DNA of 64,000 nt from Gymnothorax reevesii (lineage: Eukaryota > Chordata > Actinopteri > Anguilliformes > Muraenidae). Numbering within the stretch: position 1 is the first letter of the stretch; the number at the start of each line of letters is the position of its first letter. The position numbers and the translations under genes were made by a program. Location of the stretch: NCBI GenBank assembly GCA_029721435.1, contig CM056574.1, forward strand, positions 32,568,001 to 32,632,000, given 5' to 3'. Below the pieces are notes generated by a model that had not been told where the DNA came from, did not search any database, and saw only the letters and a list, made by a program, of their open reading frames with translations. This document shows, piece after piece, positions 47,244 to 60,025 of the stretch.

Positions 47244-48389
47244 ATGAAGATTGCATCCCCAAATTTATTTCCTGAGGGGTGGATATATAGATCCTGCACA
47301 AGATCGAAATTTATGATGCCGTAATCCAGATCCTGAGTAAATTGCATCTTTGAAGAATTTACTTCGTTCATAGACTAGCCATTGTACCGACTGAGAAATC
47401 AATGTACATTGTTATTTTTAGAATCAACCAATGGTTGTTATCTGAGCTGAACAAATAATGTAAGAAAAAAAAAAGCCATGCCCACTATATTACGTAACAA
47501 AAATAGCACGCGGCCCATTTCCTGCACCACCTGTTGTTTGTGACATCTAGACAGACTGGAGGGGCAACCATCTTTTCAGACTTCAGAGAAGGAGCAGTGG
47601 GGAAAATGGCCTTTGTTAGAGGATGTGCAGGAGATTGCTTTTTGAAGCAAGGGAGAGAGGGAGGAGGGAATAAGAGCCTGAGAACAGAAGAAGAGAGAGA
47701 TTCAGGTGCTTTGCTGGAACCTGGACCCTGAATCCACAGGGCAGTAAACCCAATCCCTGGTGGGCCACTGCTATTGTGCCTTGGAGCACAGTGGTTAGCC
47801 TCAATTCCTCTGCCAAAAGATCAGCATAAATGGCCATTTAAAGGAAGGACGAATGGGCCACAGAATTGAATTCTGTTGTCCACCTCTCGGCTTTGTTTCC
47901 GGTCAACTTGAGTTTTTTAATACTATTTTAGTTGAGTTTGTTTTCTTGATTTGTTGCTCTTTGATTCTGTTGTCGTTCTACTCGGTCTTATCAGTATTTT
48001 TGGTGATTGCTTATTGGTTTAGATCTGTAACAACTGAAAGTGTTCTGTCACTTACTGTTAGTACTTGTACTTGTCTCTGTAAGAGCCATATTATGATTTT
48101 CTTATTTTGTTTCCATGCCGTGACGTCACTCTCAAACCACGCGCAGGTTATTTAGGTAGGTGGTTAATCAGTCTTTTGACTGTGATTGTGCCAACTGATG
48201 TTTGCGGAATAGCTTTTTTTTTCTATTTCTTATTTGTTCCTGTGTTTGAGAGGCAACACGGATGTAAGAATAAATTACCACTTGTTTCAACATGGACATA
48301 TTGCTTGGACATCAGTTATCATACACCACACGTCAGAAGTTGGTTCTTTTTTAATTCAGCAACCAGTAGAGCCAAGTGTATTGGGACAT
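47244..48389. other. No gene recognised; possible SINE piece
   Basis: GCCTTGGAGCACAGTGGTTAGCCTCAATTCCTCTGCC at 47778-47814 resembles the central part of a fish SINE. GA-rich sequence lies at 47647-47702. The T-rich stretch 47890-48250 has open frames with no recognisable protein. Confidence 0.35.
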
Positions 48390-48502
48390 TGCCTCTACAG
48401 TCTCCTTGGAGCTCTGCACTTTTGTACTGATCTTGTGCACTTTTGTACGTCGCTCTGGATAATAGCGTCTGCTAAGAACCTGTAATGTAATGTAATGTAA
48501 TG
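48390..48502 (+). mobile_element. 3' end of an L2-clade LINE or LINE-tailed SINE
   Basis: GCACTTTTGTACGTCGCTCTGG is followed by ATAATAGCGTCTGCTAAG and four TGTAA pentamers (48481-48502). The CGCTCTGGATA-AGCG stem-loop with (TGTAA)n is the conserved 3' tail recognised by L2-clade reverse transcriptase, best described for eel elements. One stem base is mutated. No coding sequence remains upstream. Confidence 0.72.
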
Positions 48503-51500
48503 AATAAGCTGTAACATTTACAAAGGGACAGCATAAATATGTGGTGGCTGGGCCAATTAAGTATTTTTCTAAGCTCTTTTCAGCTGCGACCGCAATGTTG
48601 TGTGCTTATCGTCCAGTAACTGGACACAGATGATGTATTTCGTACTCGTACTTGTGCCGCGATGCAGTGGTTCGCAGTTTCAGTTCTTGATGGGCGTAAA
48701 CTTGTAAACTTGCCCACCTAAGGATTTGTGTTTATAAATGAGGTGTACAAAAACATGAGTAAATCTTTGTGTTAATGGCAATCCAAATTTTTCCAGCTGT
48801 AGTACATCTACCTTTCTCACACATTTCATTAAAGCATAAATTGTGATTTACAGCTGTGCATAATATCAGGGATGGGAAAGGCTGGTTGGGAGCTACGAAG
48901 GCAAGTATGTCAATGCTATGTGTACTGTCAGCATATTTGATTCATATAATTGTGCAATAATAGTATACAACATTTCTACGCACTAACAGAATTTTTTCAG
49001 ATAGTACCATAACTTTCCACCAGGCGGAAGGTTAATACTAGAATATTGCCGATAACTTTGACAATAAAAGCCTGTAAAATAGAGAGGTACAATATTACAC
49101 ATGGCTGAAATACTATATGATAATTGTTTTCTTCATGGTGAAGCATAATGACACATCGTGAGACATGAAACCTTTGCTCGGTATACAGCCTGCTACAATA
49201 TATGTGACATCGATAAATAATTATTTAAATGATAAGGTTTAAAGAAATTCATTTTCCTCTCCAATCGCCAGTAGTTTACCATTAAATTACACTTTTACCC
49301 AGGATGTGTTTCAGGATGAAGCGGAGCATTTTAAGTTAAGCATGTGTGTGCCAATTATTTGGACCATTATTGCTCTGTGTCTGTTTAGCCAGTAAGCCGA
49401 TTATCAAATCTGCTGCTTTGTCCCTGCTAAACAGAGGGAGAGCATCACAATTTTATTTGGGTACATGATCCTCAAATCTCTGAACCGTATCTTGATCCCA
49501 TTTCCCCTCGTGTATGTACACTTTCATTCCAGTCACAATTACAAGTCCTGACAAGCAGTTCATTATTCTGAATTAGGCACTTTGACTGTCTGTAGAGAGA
49601 CAAGTTATCTACCCCCAGGCCATGTATAAATGCAGCTATAATGCCTTGTGTGTTTTCTTTGTGCAACAGTGTTATGGAAAAAAAAAATGAAACAAATTAA
49701 ATACATGTTGAACAACCCTAAATTAATCAAAATTTGAGATTGCAACTGCAAGAAAATTCAACAAGCAGCTGCACCATTCAACAAAAGGAGCCCCAGGCCA
49801 GAGCCTGAAAAAGCTCACTCTTAACAGTCAGGAAGACACATAATGGTAAGAGATACCATCCCTTGTTGCATGAATCACTGACTGAAGGAATTAAGAGAGA
49901 GCTTTTCATAGCAAGATGCTATGACTGGTTTAAATCAGACAGCCAATAAGAAGAAATGATGGTTCTGCCCCTTTTTGGAGATTATGGTCATATGGTCTTA
50001 TAATGCTCCTGTGCACAAGCATGATCAATTCATATTTCAATGCCAAAAGGGCAAATGATACTCACCCTTTCTCACATCCACTTCCACAGGTAATAATTTG
50101 GGGTGGAATTACTTGCTGTACTGTGTTACTGAGCACAGAGAGCTGATCTAGGACCAGCCTCCCTCAGCCTATACCCTGACCCATTACAAGCTTAAGGGAC
50201 CTAAATGATGCTTGATGATGCGCTCCTAATCTGGCACTCTTCATAAATTCAGGCGTCTGTCTTCATCATGGGTGCTTGGGGGACTAAAATGCAGTCAGCA
50301 GGCTTTAGAAAATGCTCCAACACTGTGGAGAGGGAGGGATTCCACTGTAGTTTGACAACTGTCATAAACGTCGAAGTCTTTTGTCTTTTCACAGCATTAG
50401 CAAGTATAACAGTCGAAAATCCTATTGGTTCACGGACACTCTTTTTACTTGATTGCACTTCGAAACCTTGTTGGCGCTGCATGACTCATATTATTTGTCA
50501 TTCGTTTGTTCTAGTCAATGAAACTGAAAAGTTGAGGCAACAAATAATAAAGGACATCGTGTAAAAAAACATCTTATGTAAACCTCAGGTGAAAGGCACC
50601 AATACTGTTCCAACTCAGTCAACTGCAATGGAGCTCACCAGCCAATGGGTGAAAATTTGCTATAACAGGCAAATTTCTATGGCACCAAGAGCTTGAGGGA
50701 CTTTCACTAGAACAGATAACAGGCTTGTTCTCGGATTACAGACTTCTCTCTCTTCTTGCCCTTGATTCTTTGTCATGGACTGTCCTCGCTCAGAGGCTAT
50801 GTAGCAGCGGGTCCTCTCTTCCCCAAGTGATGCTAATATTTTGTACTTAACTGTCAGAGTGTGAGCGAAAGAGCCTGAGACATAGTGTGAACGAGTGCAG
50901 TAAGGCCAGGGAGAGCTAGAGCCATTCCAAGGGCCCTTGACTGATAGGGCTGACTGGCCCGACCCTCAATAATGAAGCAGTTAATTTCTCCTGGTGAGTC
51001 ATTGAGGGCCCTGAGAGAAATATTTTATTGCAGAATATTATAGAACTTAAGGATTATAAGTTCATTTTTCTTTTCGTATGTAAATTATTTAATTTATTAA
51101 AAAAAAAAAACTCATACATGGTTGGGGTGTCCACCCTCCCCCACCCCATGGATTATGTACTCTTAGTAAATGGTGGGTTTGTGCATTGGTGAGACGGACA
51201 GTGAAGGAAGGGGAGAATCCGTGAGACAGGAGGCACTTCTCACCTCCGTCAGACTGCTCATGGGTCTGTCAGAGCAGAAGTATGAGCTGATGCTTCTATT
51301 TTGTTTCCGATTATTCGCTACAAAACATTTTCATATGATGCAAGATCTTCCATGGAGCATGCAACAGCAAAACTGAACTGGATCAATCGCTAGCCGGTAG
51401 ATTTTGGGAGAAACATTTTTGTGAGATTTGGGTCGACACACATGCTGCTCTTTCCCGGGAATGTAAACTACTAAAATATATTTCACAATTCCCTGTCTGT

Positions 51501-52691
51501 GATGTTTTAAATGTCAGCATCTTATGCTGTTGGAGAAGATTTAGGGCCTCAGCAGAACCGTATTACCGGGATTCCACTTTTAATAACTGAACATGCACTT
51601 CATGCTAAGTGTTCACTTGCAGTGAGTTCGCACTATAATCCAAATCCAACAGGATTACAGATTCTGGGTCAAACTCACACATCCATGCAACAGTGCTCTC
51701 CAGCTGTGGTGCTGGAGATGGGCCAGCTGGATCTCATTCAGTCTTTACCACCGGTGTGGGCAGGCATTTGAATGTGCATGTGCATCTAGGAGTGTGCAGG
51801 GGAATTCAATTACAATCTGAATGACTTTTGGGAGGTCATGCCTTTCATGAAATACTTTCTCTCTGAGAATGATTTTGCTTGGTTGAAAAGAATTTCGTGA
51901 TTGGTTATGGATTGCTCTGTCCCGCAAACATAAAACATGATTGTGAAAACAACCTTCATAACTTGGGCTGCTGATCAGTATACAATCTGGATTCAGAGAA
52001 ATGCTTGACAGGGCATCTTTTTTCTTTGTTAGAGTGACTTTACTTGAAATACAGCTGATACTTTAGAAATAACCAACTGCACCAGGAAAGCAGCTGTCAG
52101 CCAGACAGAATTTTCAAATTAACACTACAAACAGGGGCTGAGGCACTGACTAACCATTTAACAGTCTTTTAAGAGCCAATCCTCATCCCCAATTCTGATC
52201 TAGACTGCTGAAGTGCCAAGGTCTGAAATACTGACAAACTGACAGTTGTGTCCATGGTGGGGGGTGGGGTTGGGGCTGCTAATGGGTGACTGAATGCAAA
52301 GGATGTGGCTCGATGTCAGCAGAGGTGAAGAAATGCTTCTGTTCTGGTCACCGCATAGCAATGTTCATAAACTCCACAGGGATGACAGAGAGCTCTTTGA
52401 TACAATTCCAGCTCCTAAATGAGTTATTGAGTGCGCAAGATTAAACTTGGAGCCTTTTCAGACTTCACAAATAATCCGATTCGGCTGAGAGCAGCAACGC
52501 TGAAATGCAATTCTGTGCTTTAGGGTGGTGTGGTGGGGACGGTTTTAACAGACTAGTGAGATGGAACTTATTGTTTGAGAAAGAAGAGAGGTCAGGTGGT
52601 TAAAAAGTAAAATCTGCACAAAAAAAAAAAAAAACTCAAGGCGACTCAGCGAATCATCTTAATTGTTCTTCCCGTTCATTCTCTAAGTCAG
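48503..52691. other. Intergenic sequence, no gene recognised
   Basis: Unremarkable AT-rich DNA. A 98-codon plus-strand frame (50268-50564) and a 77-codon minus-strand frame (50249-50482) overlap each other and are not recognisable. A runs lie at 49679-49686, 51100-51110 and 52619-52634. Confidence 0.35.
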
Positions 52692-53373
52692 TACACTCTA
52701 AGAAAAAATGGTTCATGAAGGGTGCTCATTGGTACCAAAAAGGTTCGCACTTAGGAAAGGTTCCCTTCAGACCCTATAGATGGAGCTGAAACCTACAGGG
52801 TGCCTGTCCACACCCTTGAATAGTCTCTTACTCAACCGCACTACCGATCATTAATAAACACTTTGGACCCATTTTGTGTTGAACTTCTTGAATAGCAATT
52901 TTTTTTATTGTACAAAATTAGTAGAGTGCAACGCTGCCGCGTTTTTAAACTTACTTATTCTAATAAGATACACTGGGACACAAAAATTACAACAGATAAA
53001 ATGAACGACATTTCGAACAGACCACTCCTCGAAAAATACAACCAATGGCAGCGTGACACTTGTACGAATGAGAACAATCAACGTAGACAATAACTGGCAC
53101 TCGTCGCGTTCAAGCTAGCTTTGTTCATCAAGCTATATATGCTAGCTCACTTTCTTACGTGGCTGCCGACATCCCGCAACGAAAAAAATTGTTCTCCATT
53201 TTTTCTTCCGAATAGTGCCTCAATCCGTTGTGTAAAGGTGACCATTACATTCTTCTTACACACTAAGAAAAAAAAAAGGTTTGTTTCATTTCACCTTAAA
53301 AGGTGCTGCTATTGTAACAAATGGGCGCACCCATAAAAAGGTGCTGAAACGAACATTTATTTTTTAGTGTGTA
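52692..53373. mobile_element. Inverted-repeat element with TACACTCTAAGAAAAAA ends
   Basis: Left TACACTCTAAGAAAAAATGG and the complement of the right end, TACACACTAAAAAATAAATG, both followed by TTC, form the termini of a 682-bp element. A third end-like sequence TACACACTAAGAAAAAAAAA at 53257 defines a smaller 117-bp inverted-repeat unit (53257-53373) sharing the right end. It may be a MITE with an internal deletion derivative or two abutting copies. Confidence 0.5.
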
Positions 53374-54345
53374 GTCTTCATCCCTAGTCCCTGCCCGCCA
53401 CAAAGTTTGCCAATTTTTTCTTTGCTTAATAAATGTGTAGACCATTTTTTTTTGTAATTTTTTCACTTACAATTACAGTAATTGTAATCAATTACTTGTG
53501 AAATTGTAATTTAATTTAAATTAATTTTTTTTATTGAAAAGTAATTGTAATTGTAACTGTACATTCTGTCCAGAAAGCAATTGTAATTGTACTTACAATT
53601 AATTTCAATTGTAATTCAAAAAAGTAATTCAACCCAACCCTGATGCAGACAAAATCTAACCGACTCCCCCAGGAATGACGATCACTGCATGGTGTGATTC
53701 CCATGTGAGACGCGTTTGCAGGTTTCTGTCTTTCAAGTTACCCTCTCAGTGTTTGCTGCTATACCCAGTGGTATAGTGTAGGGTATACACAGTTTAAACA
53801 GAAAATATCTACGCCTATTCATGCAATCTACAGTATACTCATCTATCAGCCAAAAAGCCATTGAAATACATGGGAGAGTAAACCCACTTTCCCTTTAGCA
53901 ATCCACCATCTACCTAATTGATTACACCCACTTCTCCAGGGACTGCTGTACTACTGGCTGTACCTCCACAGAACACATCCCCCAGTCTCTGTGGCCCGCT
54001 AGCTTTCAGAGCAAGCTCTTTCTGGGAAGCAGGCACTCAATCCTCTTTACTTTAATAGCAATGCATGCAGATTACCCTTAATGTAACATTCTCGCAGACA
54101 TGACATGCTCTAATGACTGTCCAGGAGAGAGTGATGTAAGGAGGTGTAGAGAATCAATGTGATGTGAGTGGGGGAGGGGCGGTACCGTAATATTCATCCA
54201 GGGCTTGGTCTACACATTTTTTGCCACTAGACAGTCTGGCTAGTGACAGAAAAAAGTCACTAGCCCACAGAAAATTTTACTAACCCAAAGGAAAAAGACT
54301 AGAATATCATGTGAAATTTAATGGCGCAGGTATAAACTTTACGAA
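53374..54345. repeat. AT-rich sequence with GTAATTGTAATT repeats
   Basis: Positions 53450-53640 are built from TGTAATTGTAAT-like units in both orientations. AAATGTGTAGACCA at 53431 is mirrored by TGGTCTACACATTT at 54207, so the stretch between may be an element of about 790 bp. A CACTAG-containing duplication (54225-54270) follows. Confidence 0.45.
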
Positions 54346-55046
54346 AGGCCCAGTCACACAGCGAAAACGCATGAATTACGCATGAATTACGCACAGATTT
54401 TCGTTTCTGCGCGGAGCGTATGCGTAATTCGTAGGTGGAACGAACGTGGACTGTCAGTGATTGTAAGTGGATGTGCGTCGAAGGCGGTTTGTGCGTGATT
54501 TTGAGTTTTGAACGGTTCAAAAATTTTCCGACGCACAACTGTGCGTTGGTGTGCGTAATTCATGAGTCGGCATGCGTAGTTTATGCGTCGAGTATGCGTA
54601 ACTATGCGCGGGACACTCGTCGGCCGTCAGTGCTTATGCGTCAGAACTGGTTTGAATCCGCGCACGTCCACGTCCGTCCACTGATGCCCCACGTTCATAT
54701 CACGCATGAAACGCGCACGTATCACGTTCATTCCACTGACATCCACTGACAATACGTGAAGCGTTCGTGTTTGGACGTGCTCCATCGGTGATTCATGCGT
54801 CGGGCGTGCGTCGAATGTTCGTGGAATACTGCACCGTGTTTGCTATTATGCGTCGACGTGCGCGATATGTCAGTGATTGTAAGTGATACATGCGTGGTTC
54901 ATGCGCGATTCATGCGTGATTCGTCCGAGATTTCTACCCCCGACACCCCGAAAAATTGGTCAATTTCTCAACGCACAAGCACCACAAACTCAATCTGTGC
55001 GTGATTTGTGAGTGATTCGTGCGTGATCGGCTGTGTGACTGGGCCT
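54346..55046. mobile_element. Harbinger-like MITE, AGGCCCAGTCACACAGC ends
   Basis: AGGCCCAGTCACACAGC and the complement ending GCTGTGTGACTGGGCCT form perfect 17-bp inverted termini. Flanks are GAA on the left and TAA on the right, one change from a TAA duplication. The 701-bp interior is filled with variants of GCGTGATTCATGCGT and its complement. The outer AGGCCC(A/G)GTCACAC matches the 36746-37303 element, so both belong to one superfamily or group. No transposase. Confidence 0.75.
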
Positions 55047-56402
55047 TAAAATATAAATAAAAAAGAAATTCAAATAAATGAAAAACACTTACAGGTTAAA
55101 TAATATTATTTATAAAGATTATAGGTTAAATAAGATTATAAAACAAGATTATTTCATACATATGTTCAAGCACTGTTCAGCCAAAAGAAAAAAGAAAAAT
55201 CACCACCTGGATTTAAAGGGACAATAAGCAGAAATGAATCATTTCTAGATTGAAAGAATTTAAATATCGCAATGTGAAGAACAAGAGGTGTAATTTCATC
55301 TGGAGTATAGCAGGACATCACACACCTGGTATCTGTGTTGATCTCCAGCACCTTGATTACAAGCCCGGTCCGGTTGCGCGTTCATGTACGGTCATGTGAA
55401 TAGCCGCCTCCTCCCTCCTCTTGGAGGCCTTGGCCCTCCCTCCTATAAAACGCTACAGGGAGCGAGCTGAGGTAGCGGAGGCAGTGCAAATTTTATAAAA
55501 GCTAAATGGCGAGCAGAGAGCAGAACAAAACCTGCTCCTGAAGATGAGCTGGTTCTGAAATTACTCCTAAAGAAACAACGGTCGTTGGCGAAGAAGTTGT
55601 TGGATAAAGAAAATTAGTGTTACAGTTATGTTAGGCACATGTCGCTATTTTGATTCAATTAAATTTAATTGATATTAATCAGTCCCAGCAATGGGTCAGG
55701 CATTACAGTTTGTGTAGGTACTGAGTAATAACGCTGCGGAAACTTAAACTGGCCCGTCATTCTGCCGAACAGTCTTACTAAACTAGTTAATCGTCTGATT
55801 GCTAATCAAGCAAAGGGGAAGATTCTGCCTCACCAAACCAACCTCCGACCGCACATCACTGCTGCTAACAGCAGCAGTAATTAGCGGCGAACAGATGCGT
55901 TTGATGCCAATTGTAACACACTAAATTATTGGCATAAAGATAAATTTATGGACAAAACAGCATAGAAAACTAGCCAAAAGGAAGTTCTCTTTCTTGCGGC
56001 ATTATAAGTCGGTTACTTCGTTGCTCGACATGTTTAACAAAATGGTGATGTCGTTTTGCTCTGTTTGTTTGCACTTTGCGGATAGTCGTTCACAGACGAG
56101 GCGAGTGGGGGGTCGGGGGTGGAGAGCAGAGGGAGAGGGAGGTGTGGCTCATGACACTCTTTGTTTTGGTCTACAGGCAGAGAACAACAGCAAACCTAGC
56201 CGTGAAATGATTTCGCTTTTTGCCCCTTTAAGTAAGCAAAAAGGTAAAAGCCTTCCATTGGATAATTACCACAGTAATTAATATGTTTCTGCTTTCATTA
56301 AGTTATTTAAACCTAGCTGATGCAGTTAATAGCTTCTCATTTCTTACACAACCATATCATGTCATGCATATCCTGTGCTCATGGAAAAATTGTTCCGTTT
56401 CA
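55047..56402. other. No gene recognised; promoter-like TATA patch
   Basis: A GC-richer patch (55370-55480) contains CCTATAAAACG at 55440 and ATTTTATAAAAGC at 55491, followed by a short Lys/Leu-rich open stretch (KLLLKKQRSLAKKLLDKEN, 55554-55616) without an in-frame ATG nearby. Further on, GGTCTACAG at 56168-56176 looks like an acceptor but no exon is identified. Confidence 0.3.
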
Positions 56403-56403
56403 G

Positions 56404-56497
56404 AAGGGTCAAATTATTAGCCCGCATCAAGCAAAGAAAACAACTGAGAAGATTGCTGGAACTACTAAAATTCGGTTAAGGACTGAGATTATGGCCT
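56404..56497 (+). pseudogene. Tc1-like transposase N-terminal fragment
   Basis: The plus frame reads KGQIISPHQAKKTTEKIAGT followed by TKIRLRT, closely resembling the helix-turn-helix start of a fish Tc1 family (KGxIISLHQAKKTTKEIAETTKIGLRT). The match stops abruptly at about 56497 and no catalytic domain follows. Confidence 0.6.
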
Positions 56498-56812
56498 AGA
56501 AATTTAAATTTGATTAAGAGCTATAGCCATCGAAGTTCATAACCCTTTCAAGAGAAAGGGTCATTAGCGTATTCCATTACTGTAATCATACAAGTGAGCA
56601 ACAAAGAGAAACTTAACGCTATTGTGGACTGGGAAAGTGACGTTGTTGATCCAAAGGCATGAATGAGCCCTCTGACAAAGCGGTCCTGTGAAAAACCCAT
56701 TGAAAAATCTGGAATATCCAGCTATATTATCTAGCCCCCTTCACAAAACCCTAAAGGAGTATGCTGAAGTAAAAAAAAAAAAAACTCAGATCTCTGATCT
56801 TGCCACTGTAAA
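56498..56812. other. No gene recognised
   Basis: A short hairpin CCCTTTCAAGAGAAAGGG sits at 56551-56568; an A run is at 56771-56784. Confidence 0.4.
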
Positions 56813-56813
56813 A

Positions 56814-57361
56814 ACCATAGACTCTATAAAAAGATGGACGCAGCACCATGGTCTGAAAAATGAAGCCCACGCGGAGGTACCGTAGAATGGCATTCCATTG
56901 AATGGCCAGCAGATGCTGACGTCCGTGGTTGAAGAAAGAAAATAAATGCTATAGAAGTCTATGAAAAAAATGACCCTAGTTTCCCAGCTGATTTTTTCAT
57001 TTCAATGATGATTTTTCACATTATTTTATGGTAGCTATAGCAAGTTTCAAGTCTTCTTCGATATATCCTTAGGTTTATTTTTGTAAATTATGGTCCCATA
57101 TCTACTAGAATAAAGGATAAAGCCATAATTTGGTTTTGGGGCGTGGCTATCCTCTGGTCCTCGTCCAATACGGTCAGATCCAGAGCCACGTTCCTCCCCG
57201 GATCTTCAATTCACGCTCTCGTCCAATAGAAATCACATCCGGTTTCAAAATTACAACATGGCGCAATTCAAATTGCCAAAACCGAGGTTTCCTTTTTGGT
57301 ATGCTGAAACCAATGGGTGTCGTCATGGTAGCTTCGTCCATCTTTTTATACAGTCTATGGT
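56814..57361. mobile_element. MITE with ACCATAGACT(C/G)TATAAAAA ends
   Basis: The first 28 bp, ACCATAGACTCTATAAAAAG then ATGGACG, are mirrored with one change by the last 28 bp ending CAGTCTATGGT. The flanks are A/T (TAAAA left, AAAG right), so the duplication is ambiguous. The 548-bp interior is noncoding. This terminus is a very common repeat in fish genomes; its superfamily I cannot state with certainty. Confidence 0.75.
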
Positions 57362-59149
57362 AAAGACACTGTCAGAGACCGAACAAGTGACATTGCCAAA
57401 GACCAGTAAAAAGGACTGAATTCCGAGGAGTTACCGAACTTAGATTGTGTTTCATGTGTCCGTGAAAGGCTGTAGATGACTTGATGGACATAGCTAGCCA
57501 GCTCGCAATGAAACCAGCGTTGAATACTCAATTACAGAACCAAGAGCACACAATAAGTAAATCCGTTCGGCGCCGTATTTCAGCAGAGAGCCCCGTACTC
57601 TTCACTGCATATTTTTGCGCAGGAGCCTATGCGTGAAGTACTGCTTCATAAACTCAATATTTCTTTGATTTCTTTAGTTAGTTTCCTTTTAATCGTTGTT
57701 TCTTCTCCTCCTCGTGGGTGTGTCATCATTTAGTGACTCCTGGTATTCTGAACCATTAAGCCATATGAACTTAAAGATGAATCTCGGAACAGCTCTGTCT
57801 AATTATTATATTTATTTTATAATATGTTACACTTGGAGTCTTCGAGCTTAAACATGTTGCCTCGCTAGCTAAATACATTCACACAAGCACAAGATGATTG
57901 AGAGGAAAAGTGACACAGTCCTAATTAATGTTAGCACTATTTACTACACGGAGGAAACGTTAGAAATTATTGAGTGCATTTACTGATGATCTTGGGTTAA
58001 CTCAGCTTTAACTGTTGAAGAGTAATATGATTTGGTTACACAAATAAATTGATAAATAGCCAATGTTTTGGTTAATGTTTTTGGGTGGCTTTATATGGTT
58101 GGGTGTGTTTAGAATTCATTCTAAGGTGCGCTTCGCAGAGGCGCAGTTGCTAAGTTAGCAACCTACACACCGGTTCCAACTCTGTAAATTAGCATCTGTG
58201 CTTTCTGGAAAGCATCTCTGCGGGAAGGCAACCATATGTCCAATCTGGTAACAATGTCTAAGAAATGAGAATAAGACAGCGGAACTTGCTTGAACTGCTG
58301 GCGTACATATAAAGATCAATTATACGGTTGGATGGTCATCTGGAGTTTTCACTCGGCAGGCGAGCGAGGACTCTGAGCTTATCCGGTCGCCCGAACGGTT
58401 TTTCAGTCGCCACAGATCTCGGGCAAGTGCAAAAATCGAGCCCTCTAAACCAGCGTCTTCCATCCCAGCACCTAAAGAACCTCGGCCCTGGACATTCCCT
58501 GATCTGACACACCAGGTATATCTCATGGATTACTCCACTTGTGAGCATGATCAGCCAATCAAGAGTGTTAAATCAGAGAGCAATCTAAAATGTGGACGGG
58601 GAACTCCAGTTCAGTGTTTCCCAACTCTTGTCCATAATCAGTAAAGTGGTGGTGGTGGTGTTGAGAGTAGGCAGGTTTTGGGGTAATACTGTTTGCATGT
58701 GTAATGGTCAGGGCAATTGTGTCATTGCCATTACTATCAGCATAACCATAACCATCATCATCAACACAGGGGATCCAGTTCTAGAGATGGTTTCCTCGGA
58801 GGGCATACGTAATCCATTTTACATGCTGGTCAATAGAGGAGCATGTTTTTTCTCGGGTAGAAAGACAAACGAGTGAATGAGAAGTAAATAGGCAGACAAC
58901 CTCACATATCTAACCATAATGTAACATCGGGCAGCAAGAGCCTAACATAGGGCACCACTAAACTATTTTGAGGAAAATAATGTGCAAAACCCAATAGGAA
59001 AAAAATGTTAAAGGAATGGATGCTCCTTTGGGCCTCAGATCTGCAAGAGAGCCCTGTATTTACTGATGAACGTATATTCATAATATTGGAGTGTTGGCCC
59101 CCAAAAGAGAAGTGCTGACATTAGGTATTTAATTGTTGAAGTATTATTT
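57362..59149. other. No gene recognised
   Basis: Intergenic sequence; a GTGGTGGTGGTGTTG run at 58648 and a degenerate ATTACCATT/ATAACCATC repeat at 58718-58765. Confidence 0.35.
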
Positions 59150-59895
59150 ATTTAGAACATCTTGTTTGATTCAAAAAGGTCTGTGATGGAAGTTTGCACA
59201 CACATAGACAAAGGGACTCTTGAAGAAACTAACCTTGTCCAGTGCTTGAGAGAATTTAAACTGGTTGTCAAAGTTATGTTAAACAGAGTAATCGCTGGAA
59301 CATTCTCCCACATTCTGTACACCCTTTTCTCAACCTCTCTCACACCACCCAGGACAGTTTCGAAGTCACTGCTGGCAATGAGGTACTTTTCTGCAGGACT
59401 CCTTTTGAAGCAATAAATCTTGTGGACACAGTTTTATGATAGTTCCACATGAACACTCCCAAACACATAATTCTTCCTCATCACCTTGAACGGTAAGGAT
59501 TCAGCATTCTTTGGCTTAGAAAGGGCCAGTTCAGACACAAAATATACCGCCCAATGCAAGAAAAGCTGGGAAACAGGATGGACCTCATGGGGCAGAAGAA
59601 TTTTTTAATCTCTGAGTTTTGGAATACCTTCTTGCTAATGGTCCCATAACTGGGTAGAATGCCACAATAGATGAATCCACTTTTCGTTGGCAAGTTTCCG
59701 TCTGTTTTTTTACTCCTGATTTATGAAAACCCAAATCTGGTACGCAACCAAAAAACCTGATTCATCAGAAGAATGAAGTGAGATGGAGATCAAAGTAAAA
59801 TTTTGAGACTGCACTTCAGTAATTCTCTTTGAAATCAAATGCCATGTAATTACTGACTCATTCACAGAATCTGGAGGAGAAGATAGCCACACTCA
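59150..59895 (-). pseudogene. Coding-like tract with frameshifts, unknown origin
   Basis: On the minus strand three open pieces (59710-59892, 59481-59693, 59152-59343) are joined by stretches that remain protein-like in other frames, for example KNYVFGSVHVELS and KIYCFKRSPAEKYLIASSDFE around 59400-59480. The composition looks like a decayed gene or transposon protein. I do not recognise it, and there is no intron/exon evidence. Confidence 0.3.
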
Positions 59896-60025
59896 GATCT
59901 AGTAGCTGGCACCTACACATTCTTCTGTTGCAGTGCTGATGAATCTTGCTTACTTTCTGTGAGTTCTTGACATCAAGGTGGTATATGTAGTATTTGTGGC
60001 CTTCTACGAAAGTACACACGCACAC

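Noticed and set aside
48107..48485. Overlapping plus-strand frames of 107 and 83 codons upstream of the LINE tail, considered as LINE ORF2 C-terminus
   Set aside because: No reverse transcriptase or other LINE motif is present, and both frames are T-rich and unrecognisable.
55500..55616. Short Lys/Leu-rich exon after a TATA box, considered as a gene 5' end
   Set aside because: The in-frame stretch lacks an ATG and ends after about 40 codons without a donor site; only the TATA-like words support it.
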